Positions 25,244-37,741 of a DNA stretch of 64,000 bases are shown in pieces. Position numbers and translations under genes: made by a program. Origin of the DNA: Chamaecyparis obtusa (Eukaryota > Streptophyta > Pinopsida > Cupressales > Cupressaceae); NCBI GenBank assembly GCA_027943335.1, contig BSBK01001872.1, positions 231,501 through 295,500 of the forward strand, written 5' to 3'. A model generated the notes under the pieces. The model ran no database searches, had not been told where the DNA came from, and was given only the letters and a program-made list of their open reading frames with translations. The first letter of the stretch is position 1. Every line of letters begins with the position of its first letter.

Positions 25244-27011
25244 TCAAATCACATAGTTGAATTTCCTCTTGGTTAATACTAATGCCAAGCTAGATTTATG
25301 GATAAATAAATACTCACATACATCGTTCTCTAGAATAAAAATCTCCAAAGAAGGTGAAGAAGTATCCCCAACTATGATGTTGTCATCAAAGGAAAGAGAA
25401 ACCCCCTCATGTATGTCTTCCAAATCTGCATCATGAGAATCAACAAATGCTAAAGATGCATCCAAGTAGTCATCACATTTTGCAAGATCTGAAACAATAT
25501 GAGCATCTTGTTGAATAGTAGAGCCCATGTCTGAAGAAGTAGGAGGTGGAGGAGTAGGAAGATCAACACTTGTCTCAATAGAAAAATGATTCAAGTGCCC
25601 AAAATTCTCCTCATAATTATCCCTTGGCAAAGGGATGTGTACATCATGAATATCATCATCATCAACAACAAAATGTGAAAAAGAATACAAGTGTGATGTA
25701 TGATCAACAACTCTCATAGCTATGACATCTCTAGTCTCCATGTCCCTAATGTAGACATAATCAGGAGTAAACTCAACAATTTTACCTTGTGCCCCATGTG
25801 TAATTTGGTAAATAGAAAGAAGATTAGTGGTCAAGGATGGTACACCAAGAACATCATTAAATGTCCCCTCTCCCATAGGAATAGAACCTTTCCCACAAAC
25901 TCTCATGAATGTGTTGTTACCCATCAAAATATTTGGAGAATTACAAGGCTCAATAGAAGAAAACATATCCATAGAAGATGCCATATGATGTGATACACCT
26001 GAATCAAGAAGCCATTTAGCTTGCTCGGGATGTGTTGAAGCCAAAAGTGATTGTCCTTTACCTTTATCTTTGGATGATGATGGAGATGTAGAAGCTGCCG
26101 AATGTGTAGAAGGAGTAGACACTGATGAGGGAAACTTAATGTTATGATTCTGAATAATGTGAGTTAGCTCATCAATCTTCTTTTGAAAACACTTATGCTC
26201 ATCATGTCCTAGCTTTTTACAATATGCACATTTATCTCTCTTTCTTCTAGATGATTCCTCTCTTGAAGAGGACTTGGATTCAGTACTATTGTGTGAAGGA
26301 GATTCATTACCTTTGTCATGAGGCTTAGGATCCTTATGTTATTTCTTTCCTTTTCCATTAGAAGCCTTTGATGTAGACTCACTTGCAATCAATGCTTGGT
26401 GTTTAGAATTCTTCAACTAACCCATGTGTACCAACTTTGCTTGTTCCCTTGTGAGTTGCACTGCAAATTCATCTGAAAGAGAGGGAAATTTGTATGCACT
26501 ACCAGGAGCATCCATAGTAGCATAGAATGTAGAAACAAAGATAGAATAATTAGGACCAAGCTTAGAAAGAATAGAAAAGATCAATTGTCCATCCCCTTTA
26601 ACAATGCCACATGTAGAAAGCTCCAATCTAATAGAAATGAACTTAGAGGAAAAGTCTTGAATATTGTCAAAATCACTAGGATTTAGACCTATGAGCTCAT
26701 TCTCTAATCTAAATTTTCTCATTCTATCAGGTTTACCAAAGAGTCCTTCCAATATGACCCAAGCATCATGAGGATGTGTGCAAGATGCAATATGAAAGTG
26801 TAAGTTGCGAGAGATGGATGATCTAAGAGATCCAAGTGCTTTATCCCTTTGATCAAACCATTTTCACCTTTCTGCAACACCTATTTGAGGTTCTTGATCC
26901 TGCCCAAGAGTCATTCTAAGCAATCCAATAGACAACAAATGATCACTTAAAGATACTTTCCATTCATGGTAGTTATATGGAGTGAGGATTTTAACCTTTG
27001 AATTATCCATA
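25244..27011 (-). CDS. Copia gag-protease-like protein with acidic C-terminus
   Basis: The frame starts at MDNSKVKILTPYNYHEWK (27011), the typical opening of a copia gag. The UBN2-like core follows (HDAWVILEGLFG, FSSKFISIRLEL, LSKLGPNYSIFVS), then a zinc knuckle CAYCKKLGHDEHKC (about 26230-26190), the protease motif WLLDSGVSHHMA (about 26017-25985, catalytic DSG present) and a pre-integrase stretch ending at GHLNHF. In place of the integrase core the last 110 or so residues are acidic and Ser/Pro-rich (SVDLPTPPPPTSSDMGS, HDADLEDIHEG) up to a stop at 25244. Only three in-frame stops interrupt about 590 codons, near 26865, 26417 and 26340. The last 292 codons are fully open. This is a non-autonomous product, possibly still translated in part. 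Confidence 0.8.
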
Positions 27012-28570
27012 TTGCAACTAAATAATGACTGATACCTACTGATAACTCCTTCAAATAACTAATGCAAATCAGAAAATTGAAATCGAAGGATTAACCAAGT
27101 GCAAATATAGCCCAAAATGAACTATTTCTTAAAGTGATATATCCACTATAAATTACTGAAAACTTATTGTAGATCTGTAAAGTAGACAAAAAATATGCAC
27201 TTTAAAAAAAAAATTCACCTCAAAATGTTACCGTATGTGCCCAAACGAAGCCTTGGAAGTTGAAGAAATCAGGAACACATAGGTACAGTCAAAAAAATCC
27301 ACAATTTCTGATAAATCTAGCCACCAAATTGTAAACATAATACCACCACTGGATTCTTCAGGAAACTTTACCCAATTTCAAAAAAAATTGCTCAAAAAAA
27401 GGAGCAAAAATGAGCAAGTTATGGCCCTCTGAAGTTGGACTGCCAAATAAAAAACTCCAATGATGAAGATTGGGAATTTTCAAACTTGGATGACATCAAA
27501 AATCTAGTAGGTTACATTTGATGGTCTGGTGGCCGTAAAAAAAACCCAATTTCACCTGCTTTGATGGCTAAATTGCCATCAATTTTAGGCTCAAAACAAG
27601 TGATGTTAGCAAAAGTTCTAGCCTACTGATGACGTGCCAGATGACTATGTGTTGATGTGAAAAATCCATACGTTGATGTGGCACTGGGGATGGTGTAGTG
27701 TGATGTGGCCCAATGTGAGTCATTGCTGGTAGCTGAGGTGGCATGCCCAAATCTGGGTTGCTGATGTGGCAGCTGACGCATTGGATCTGCCAAGTGGTAG
27801 CCTATGTCTGTCACATGGTGGTGTGTTGCCGCTTGGCTTGCATTGACTATCCATCTGCATGGAATTCATGCTAACTCAGCAGCCGGGTGTGGAAGGGGCA
27901 GTGCTGGGGTGGAGGTGGGGGATCTAGCTGATTGCGGTGCTGTAGTGGGAGATCTGCTAAGCGACGGAGTAGCCAACGATGGTGGAGCCACTCAGGTGGG
28001 TTGTGGAGAGGTGGGGCTGCGGGATTTTAATCCCACATTTGATGTGGAATGGGCTTTTCAACCCTTTATATAACAAAAGGCCTACACTGAAAACCAAAAT
28101 AGAGCTAGTGTAGCGGCAGCTGAGAGCACATCTCAAGGCTCAAGCTCGGGTTGACCTCGTAGGTATGTGATGACTTGACTATGTTCTTGTCAGATGATGT
28201 CACTTTGTTGTTGGATGGCAACTGGTGCTAGTTAATACTAGGGCACGTACTAGGCCTAAAAACAAAGTTTTACAAAAAAAACAAAACTTCGAAACCAACA
28301 GAATAAATATATATTTTTTTGAAAAATTGCACTGCAAAAGTCCAGATCGAGCCGTATGGCTCGATTTGCAAAATAAAATTGCCTCAATTTTGACTTTTGC
28401 CAAATATAGGTGAGTTTATAGTCGAATTCAACAGAAAAAGCCTCTTGGATGCAATGGTGAGGTCAGACCTGCTCCAAGATGCCTCTATAGCACGCTGGTT
28501 CCCAGATCTGAGATTTGGACCTTCAAAGCTTGCAACAAGATCTCTTCAAATTGGCTAATCAAAACACTCC
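27012..28570 (-). other. Long leader of the copia derivative, with TATA-bearing block
   Basis: No long frame is supported. The middle (27600-28030) is unusually GC-rich, with repeated GATGTGGC words. A plus-strand TATA-like CTTTATATAACAAAAGG at about 28063 follows GGGATTTTAATCCCACA, which looks like an LTR-type promoter, so a small solo LTR in plus orientation may be embedded here. Its ends could not be set. Confidence 0.35.
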
Positions 28571-28586
28571 AATGGCTCTGATACCA
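28571..28586 (-). other. Primer-binding site (initiator tRNA-Met type)
   Basis: The minus strand reads TGGTATCAGAGCCATT immediately next to the LTR end at 28587. Confidence 0.92.
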
Positions 28587-29035
28587 TGTAAGAATTTGCA
28601 AATAGCAAAGATTGAACCAAGGATCTAGAGGTTAAAGAAAAGCACAAGAGAGATGATATGAATGCAATGAAGGATATTGAATCGATCCAATGAATTCACC
28701 TTGATTGATGATTACATAATAGGCCTCCTTATATAGGAAAGGTGATAAGGGAGAATGATCAGGAGTTGATAACCTATTACCTATGCTAGGTGTAATCACA
28801 TGTCCACCAAATTTGGATCATCCTCCATTATGCAATAAAGTATGTGGAATGGATTAGGATGATAATGTGATAAGAGCACTAAAGGTGGATCTAACACCAA
28901 AAGTGGAATTTCTCCTACAACATGTGCTCAATGAGGTGCACACTCCTAGGTGTCTCAATCACTAACTACCATGCAATGCATTATCCTAAGTAAGATTATG
29001 TTAAGTGCAATTAGGAATGTTTAATTACACTAACA
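28587..29035 (-). repeat. 5' LTR of the copia derivative
   Basis: The plus strand starts TGTAAGAATTTGC and ends ATTACACTAACA, that is TG...CA, 449 bp, abutting the primer site. Confidence 0.85.
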
Positions 29036-29040
29036 ATAAT

Positions 29041-29857
29041 AATTTAAAAAATGCAACTTAAATAAACATAAATAGAATGCATACCGAAACACAATGGTTT
29101 ATGTGGGAAAATCCCATGCAGAGGAGAAAAACTCCACACTCTAAAATTTGTACAAGTTATTATTTGAAATCAATAATAAAATACAATATACTTGGAAAGA
29201 AAGCTTCTCATACGATTATCAACAACCATAGATCTAGAGGTAAACTCAATAGCTATAAGACTCTTACACACAACCTCTATGCCATTCATCTACTATACAA
29301 GAGATAAAGTACACAAAATTGGCAATAGTATTACAAAACCATGGCCTAAAACCATTTTAAAAAGTGGCAACAAACTTATCACCAATCCAAAAAATGTCCT
29401 ACAATGTGTCAAAATACACAATAACATGTGTAACTCCCTTTTTTAGCTCATTTATGTGTTCACACATTTTTATGTTTCCTTTTTAAGGAGACCCAACTTT
29501 TGAAAGTAAAAATGTTTGATTGGAGTGTTCAATTGACAAACTATTTAAACAGTTGAAAAGTTTGTAAAGTTCTTTATCAATTGAGAAACTACTAAATTAG
29601 TTGTGAATATGTTTGGGTCCGTCTATATCCTCTAATTCCTTCCAAATTGACATCAAATTTATTAAATGAAGCTATGGAAAATGAAAACTTTAATATCATC
29701 AAATCCATACATGATCTTATAATTAAAATTTATTGACATTCTTATCTAGCGAATTTATAGCTTTTGAAATTTTTTTGACTAGTCCATGATCATATATAAA
29801 CTTTTCATAAATAGTAACCTTATGAAAATGTATGGTTGAGACATCATTTACCTAACA
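29041..29857 (-). repeat. Copia 3' LTR relic
   Basis: The inner end at 29857 (CCTAACA on the plus strand) is set by the adjacent polypurine tract. It contains the copia-type GTGGGAAAATCCC and GAGAAAAACTCCAC words near 29101-29135. The outer end is not certain. Confidence 0.5.
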
Positions 29858-29879
29858 TTCCCCCACTTGTCTAATTCAT

Positions 29880-30150
29880 GACAAGAGAAAGGAGTATCTA
29901 AACCATAATTTAATATTTAGGGTCCATAAGGCCGATAGACTTTGAACACCTTTTAAACTTCTATATGCTCACCACTTTATGTAAAGAATCAATAAGGTTT
30001 GTAAAATTATCTACCTTAACTAGCTTCATTCTACCATCATTGACCATAGCCATATTTGAAAAAAAATGATATTGAACATTGGTGTGCTTGGGCACAACAT
30101 GAAATGTCAAGTTCTTAGCTAGGTAGGTTTTTTACAAGGATGAGTAGCTA
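29880..30150 (-). pseudogene. Copia RNase H C-terminal relic
   Basis: The minus strand reads LTFHVVPKHTNVQYHFF (about 30110-30060), NDGRMKLVKV (about 30040) and KFKRCSKSIGLMDPK (about 29960-29915). These align by eye with the usual copia ending KH-DV-YHF...DG.MKLVK...KF..C....GL. Stops and a frameshift are present. Confidence 0.7.
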
Positions 30151-32139
30151 ACATATCCTTAGCTTTTGTAGTGGAAAAATCAATCATAGCCTATCACTTA
30201 TTCATCTAATTAATTGCACTACCACTTAAAGAAAACACATAAGTATTGATTGATCTGCTGCTATTGATATCATTTTCTAAGTGAATCCATATAATCATGA
30301 ATATCAATGTAAATCTTGTGATATTGGTATCCTACTTATCAAGGTAATTCTTATCACTTACAAATTTACCATGATAACACTGAAATTGAATGACATTAAA
30401 TGTAAGACAAAATCTAAATATATAGTAGCATATTCAAAGATTATTTTGGGTGCCAAAATTGCATTCCCATAGACGATGTTTTAATGCTAATTTTCTAACT
30501 CCTTTTTTCATTTTTTGACCTCCTCTTAACAGTCTTTAATGAAACTACTACATCACCACATTTATTTTCTACTACTAGGTACCTTCAATAAATCAAAGAT
30601 GTTATTTAGGAAATCTCATACTGAAGGAGATATTTCATTTGCATTTAGTTCATGTAATATCCACACTCGTGGTTCAAATGTTATCATATACTCTCAATAC
30701 AATCTTCTACTTGTTCTAGCTTGTCATGAACCAATAAATGCCAAAAATAAGCTAAAGATAATCTAATGCGAAAGTTGGAAAGATAATAATTTCAAAAATA
30801 TTTGGTGATAGCATATTGTTCCATTCATAACCAAGTGACCAAATTTAAATTTTTTCCCCAACCATCAACTAATTCTAATTCACTATTTTTCTTTTGATAA
30901 CTTACTATTTTAGATAACTACACTTACTAAAAATTTACTAAGTATTATTATTGGAAAAATATTAGAAAAGAGACATGACACTTAGGGTAGTGGATTCTTG
31001 TCTCCTTTGGGTTAGTGCCCATAAATTGTGTATGGTAAAGGGGATTGCCATATCTTGAGTATTGATACATTCAAATAATATTGTAATGTTCATTTTTCTT
31101 TGTAACACTAGATCTATGTAGTAAATCCAAGAGCATTGTTCACTGTGCTTTTTTAATTTTCTGGTTTAAATGTAAAAATTTGGTGTTTTGTTATTTTGTG
31201 TTATTTCACTATTTTCTAGCACTAGTGATTTTCATATTAATAGAACTAAAAAAAGATTATGATGATTTTTGGTGAAGTAATTAAAGTTAAAATTTGAAGA
31301 TATACTAATTCACCCCTATCAATATATTTTTCATCCAAATCTCTTTGCAAAGAAAATAACCTGCAACTTCTTTAGTCTTCAAGATAAAGAGACTACTTTT
31401 AATAATCATAGCAAGGGAATCCCATGAATCACATAGAGAACAAAGAAATATCTAATATTTCTCTTCATTGTTTATTTTTATATTAGTTAATTGATGGTAA
31501 TTGAGCCAATATCATATTGAATTCTTTCAAGTGGCATTAATTCATCTATCCTCTTTAATTCTTAAGGAATATAATTTATTCCTCAATAAAATCATTCTCA
31601 TTAAAAATATGACTTGATACAACTCACAAAATTTATTTTGTATGTTTATTTAGAGGCTTAATAATAGAAACTGAATGGATTATACTATAGACAATATAAT
31701 TAGACCCTTATGTTTTTAGTCCATAAAATAATTTTGAATAGAACTAAACATCTAAAGTTAGTAGAAATTTCTCATCAACAAAATCCCATAGGTCTCATTG
31801 AATTGTCAGATCCTCCATCTTCAAATTTCACATCTTAAAATTGTTACAAAAAAATCTTTACAACTATTCTCCTTGATAAACTTTCCATATGAAAATAATT
31901 GTTAAAATATTAGAAAGTATCTTTTAGACAAGTTTTCTCGAATAATTACATTCGTTCAAAAAATTCCAAGAATCATAAACTAAAACAAAAGGATGTCAAG
32001 AATTGATAGCACTTGTAAAGAAGCTAAGGTAGTTGAACAACTTCCTACACTAATCTTGTGAGGAGGGTAAACTAGGATATTTTTAGCTCTTTACAATTGT
32101 TATATTAGTTTAACAAAAATAAACATAAATTACATCCAT
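30151..32139. other. Decayed element interior, nothing legible
   Basis: AT-rich DNA between the RNase H relic and the relic right-hand LTR. No domain motif was recognised on either strand. Confidence 0.4.
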
Positions 32140-32960
32140 CCAGTTCATAGTGATTTATTTGGGGAAACTATTTTGAATGAAAAACCTCACAATTCCAAAG
32201 TTTCTTAACATGATTCTAAAGTAAACAAAATTACAATATATTTGGAGAATAAGCTTCTCAAAAGGATATTACCAACCAGAGTTGCAGAGTTAACTCAACA
32301 ACTATCAAAATCTCACAATACTCATCTAATATGTACAATGATATCATGAAATAGGGTTATCTTTTAGGGAAAGAAAATTTAGAATAACCTTATTTTCATA
32401 ATTTAAACTCAATGAAAACTTATCAAAATTAAAATAATTAAATATACATATAATATAACTTTTGGGAGCTACCCTTGAATTACCATTAGAGCCCATGACA
32501 CCTATCTCCTATTAGAGAGGTCACCCCCTTAAACACCACAATGCGGTACCCCCTGGCAACCACCCATAATCAATATATTAATTTGTTATAATTGAGGTTG
32601 ATACACCATTTAACCAAAAACTATTCTTTTATTTTTTTCTAAATTTAAATTGGAGATCCATTTGGGAACTCTAATAGATATAAAAATACTCACAAAACTA
32701 ATTTTTAAACAAATGAGATTTTACAAATTAACCAAGGTATAGAAAGGGAAAATCACAACATAGAAGCACAATTGGCTAATTAAATGTGATAAAGAACACT
32801 TAAAACAATTATTAGCAATGAGAAAAGAAGGGTGGCATAATGTGTCAACAATAAAAATATCATTTAGGTACCAAAATTAGTAGTGGATTTATCTATGTGG
32901 ATGATCATTAAATATCCATGCACTATTGTGCATACCATCTTCCAACTTGCAAGCTAACGT
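32140..32960 (-). repeat. Copia 5' LTR relic
   Basis: Similar by eye to 29085-29310. The match fades after about 32350, so the right edge is assumed from the length of the partner LTR. Confidence 0.35.
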
Positions 32961-34289
<1,329 letters not shown>

Positions 34290-35915
34290 ACGATGGCCTC
34301 TCGCTCACTTGCTTGCTCCCTAATATCAAAATTACATTTCCTACCATTAGAGACTATAATAAGCTTCTCTAGTAAGGGCTCCCTAGATAATGCCTCTCCT
34401 TTCTACAAGCTAGTGGTAGGCATGCCAAGCTAGGAGTTGTCTCCTTTGCAAAAAAATATTCAAGTTGGTTCCATAGTAAATGCTTCTAATAAATTATCAC
34501 TAAAAATATATTTTTCCATCTTGCATCAAAATTCCTCTAAGGAACATACTCATCATAAAAAAATGTATCCCCAATGCCACCTCTTCTTTAGAGGTTGTGT
34601 TGGGTAAGGAGGTGCTCAGCTGCATCTCTTAGTTTGAAAAGTTGTCTCTTTTGTAAGATCGAACCACCTTTGGCCATCTCTTCGAACACAATATTCTTAG
34701 ATCTCTAAGCACTAGAACCTACTTGTTTTAGGTATAAAATAAATTTATCCTTGTGCTCATGCTTTATTTGTGATTTTATTTGACTCTAAAAATGGTAGAG
34801 ATGTTGTTCTATTTCTGGGTGTCTTGAAAAGGGATTCACATTCTCTTTTCCTTCACCCTTGGTCGTGCCATCCTTCAATCCCCTAGTGGATCCTTTTGAG
34901 ATTGCCTCTACCTAGAATAAACTTCTCCATCTCCCTATTCACTTCTAGTACAAGTCTCCTTTTGAATCTATTGGTAATAAAAGGGGTATATTTATCAAGG
35001 TAGACCGCACTACCTATCTTTTATTCATCACCTCTTATGTAAGTATTCTTGTGGACTTCCACATCTCCAAACCACAACCTACTCAAATATCCCTTTATTT
35101 GGGTGCACTACATTAGAAATAGATCCTTGATTACAAGGAGATATTGTTTAGGTGTAGATGCTTATGTGAAATTAGACACTTGGCTTCTAGTTGTCCTCTA
35201 GGTTCTTTGCTACACTCGTTTCCCACCTAGTTGGAAGATGTTGAACAATGCCATCTTATGATCTTCCTTGTGGAGTCAAAGTCTGACTTAGATTCTTATG
35301 TGGACTTTTTATCATCTTTTTTGACCACTTCTTATTTAGTGGATTGTGTTTGTTGGACTCTACTTTCTAATTAGGTGGCCCCTATTTATTTGGTGGATGT
35401 TGTTCTTTATATTGTGGACCCTATTTTTGGAGCTCCCCCTGCATTAGTATGTGATTTTTGAACTCATCTGGGTCATTCCAATGCTCTTTCAAAAAAAAGA
35501 CCAAATCTTATCTATGGTTTTGGACTCCATCTCTCCATATTTCTTAATCCCTCCTAGTTTTGGTAGCTTGTGTGTTCAAACCGTTTGCTACTTTTGATAG
35601 GTCTAACAATGTTGTGCCCCTTGATTCTCCGAAATTGGATGATGCTCCTAGAACAATTATCCACATAAATAAACATGGTCATTTCCTTTCAAAGCAAGAA
35701 ATCTTAAATTCTTACATTGGGCCCACTCCTTGTTCCTAAATGTTATCTTCATTTTGTATTTTTCAATCTATTGTTTCTTTATAATTTTTTTAGGTTACTT
35801 GCTGGTAACTCTGTTGTTTCATTCCAAAAGTTGTTGTTCTAATAGGTCAACTCTGATCTATAATGCGATGGAGACCTTCGCTAATTAATTTAATAAAAAA
35901 ACATGTTGTTTTCAA
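34290..35915 (+). repeat. Unassigned repeat-like block, possible 5'-truncated retroposon
   Basis: The plus strand is pyrimidine-rich and ends GATGGAGACC...TTTAATAAAAAAAC. A terminal A-run after AATAAA-like text is what a non-LTR retroposon would leave. Frames look long because pyrimidine-rich DNA avoids stops, and no domain is recognised. A short repeated word GTGGACT/GGTGGATG lies near 35290-35425. Confidence 0.3.
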
Positions 35916-36085
35916 TTGAAATCTTTAATATTGATAAATATAATTACATCTCATTTTAATTAATGATTCCCTGAATTGATCTTTCGAAACATAACTTTAG
36001 ATAATAAAGAAAATGAGAAAGATATTGATCAAGATTTAAGACATTTGAAGTGTTTTTTTTTTCATTTATTTTGGCTACCTTACCT
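35916..36085. other. No gene recognised
   Basis: AT-rich spacer with a T-run. Confidence 0.5.
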
Positions 36086-37420
36086 TTAAAATGTTGAAAA
36101 TAACGAACTCACCCTAAACGGTAGACAGATGTATATTGTATGCGTGTTTTCAACCAAAAGAAGAAAAAAAATAAGTACATAAATAAAATAATATAAAACA
36201 AACATCAGAAGCAAGTTCTTAAAATAAGTTGTTTCAAGGAGCTTTTTGAAGAATATTTTGAAACACAAAGTCACTGCGGAAAAGAGACATCTCACAGAAG
36301 TTTGGCAAAAGTTAGCCATGCTATTATAAGATTCTTCATGAAATATTTAGAAGAATTTGAACCACATTATGATATTCAATACAAAAGAAAGCAAGGAAGA
36401 ATAAGAATATTTGCATAGATGAACATATGTTCTGTGTAATAGGAACTATATGATTTAGCTATGGAGTACAACTTCAGAGTTCCGGTCTATTTTGATATCT
36501 GCGATCAACACAAACTCAATCTCTAACTTCCAACGTATTGCTTGCCATGCAGTTGCTTGTCAATTGGTCAAATATACAGTTGCGAGCAAACTAAGTATTA
36601 TAATCCAAAAATATTCAAGCTAAGGGAGAAAAGAAAAATAGAATATGATTCATGTAAAAACTCAGCTATTCTCATCGAAAAATATTCAGTCTAGCATATG
36701 AACTATAGATTGTTTGGTTCTATTAAAAACTTTGCACTGTACATAACTATCAGTACTGATGTCAGCCATCTTCTTAAGCATGTCATCATCATTCACTGCC
36801 AGAAAAACCAAACACTGACTATAGTCGTTGTTTTATTGCTGGATTTATATACATTCTATTCTCCTACATGACAAATTTTAAGAGAAAAGTACACATGGAT
36901 TGGTAAAAACATGCACAGCTGCGACCAACTTCCCTAATTATTGGGCTTTTCACCATTGGTGGCCTCTTTCCAACTTTACGCTGGATTTGGATTGTTTGTC
37001 TTCCTTTTTCGAATTGCTTGTCTATCTCTGTCAAGATTACCTACTTACACTTAAAATGGTACGTACCCCACAATTGTGGTGGACTATATACAATACAATT
37101 CACAATATAGTAGGCTAGGCTATATTTCCTATTTTGGAAAACTTCCAATTCTCATATAGTTATGCCCTTCAAGTAAGTTAATATTATATGTTTTGATTGG
37201 TCGTAGGATGACCCGAGATCAAGGATTCGATTGCCTAGATACCACTGTAAATTCTTCTGACATCATTATTTTTTTTGAGGTTAAAATTCAGTACGATTAC
37301 GATTCATCTTCAACGTACTTGACTGACTAAATTTACGATTTTGAGAGGCTTTTCTTTCCTTACAAAGATTATTTGGGAGTGTGCCCGGTTTCTTAAATAT
37401 AAATAGCAAAGACGATTGCT
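36086..37420 (-). other. Second CpG-retaining island, possible gene remnants
   Basis: CpGs persist through this interval (TTCCGGTC, CTGCGATC, GTTGCGAGC, GTACGTACC, GACCCGAGATC, CTTCAACGTAC), in contrast with the element-derived flanks. Minus-strand candidates are an ATG frame of 77 codons at 36319 (MANFCQTSVRCLFSAVTLC, then strongly hydrophobic) and a possible internal exon after a good acceptor (GGTTTTTCTGGCAG at about 36800) reading NDDDMLKKMADISTDSYVQC. No family is recognised and no complete gene can be built. Confidence 0.25.
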
Positions 37421-37741
37421 TCAAGAGGAAGGAATTCCTTCATTGTTTATAATAATTATCTCATATAGAACATAAGGAATGTAAGAAAACTGTTTTTCAT
37501 GGAGGGATTTTTATCTATAAAGTCATTTATAGCTATATAATACCGATCTCATTTATGATTTTAGAGTCTTATAGTACTTGTTGGGCTCATTAAAAACCAT
37601 TCAATTTCACCTGTAGACCAAAAGTATATTGACTAAATAACATTTGTTTTATGTTCTTAATGTGAAATTTGTAACTTCTTGATATTGATAACATAATTAA
37701 GTTACACAAATAATCAATTTCTTTTAGATTACAATCAAGAA
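37421..37741. other. Spacer before the copia gag frame
   Basis: No gene was seen. It may include decayed leader of the copia element that follows. Confidence 0.4.

Larger units (their letters stand above)
25244..29035 (-). mobile_element. 3'-truncated copia derivative with gag-protease only
   Basis: From right to left: a 449-bp 5' LTR (28587-29035), an adjacent initiator-Met primer site, a 1.56-kb leader, then a gag-protease reading frame (27011-25244). No integrase, RT, RNase H or 3' LTR follows. ATAAT at 29036-29040 could be one side of the target duplication, but its partner is not found. Confidence 0.8.
29036..32960 (-). mobile_element. Very old copia element with relic LTRs
   Basis: A minus-strand polypurine tract (GACAAGTGGGGGAATG, 29858-29873) directly precedes TGTTAGGTAAATG, the start of a 3' LTR extending left to about 29041. 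A diverged copy of that LTR appears at about 32140-32350: both contain ACAATATA-TTGGA and AAGCTTCTCA, then CTCAAT/CAACAACTATCA-like text. Between them only the RNase H tail is legible. The right end is approximate. Confidence 0.55.

Noticed and set aside
34290..35915. Long plus-strand frames with few stops
   Set aside because: The strand is pyrimidine-rich, which suppresses stop codons. The residues are Leu/Phe/Ser-rich without domain motifs.
37190..37240. tRNA-like B box (GGATTCGATTGCC) suggesting a SINE or tRNA
   Set aside because: No matching A box, no cloverleaf and no poly-A end could be found.
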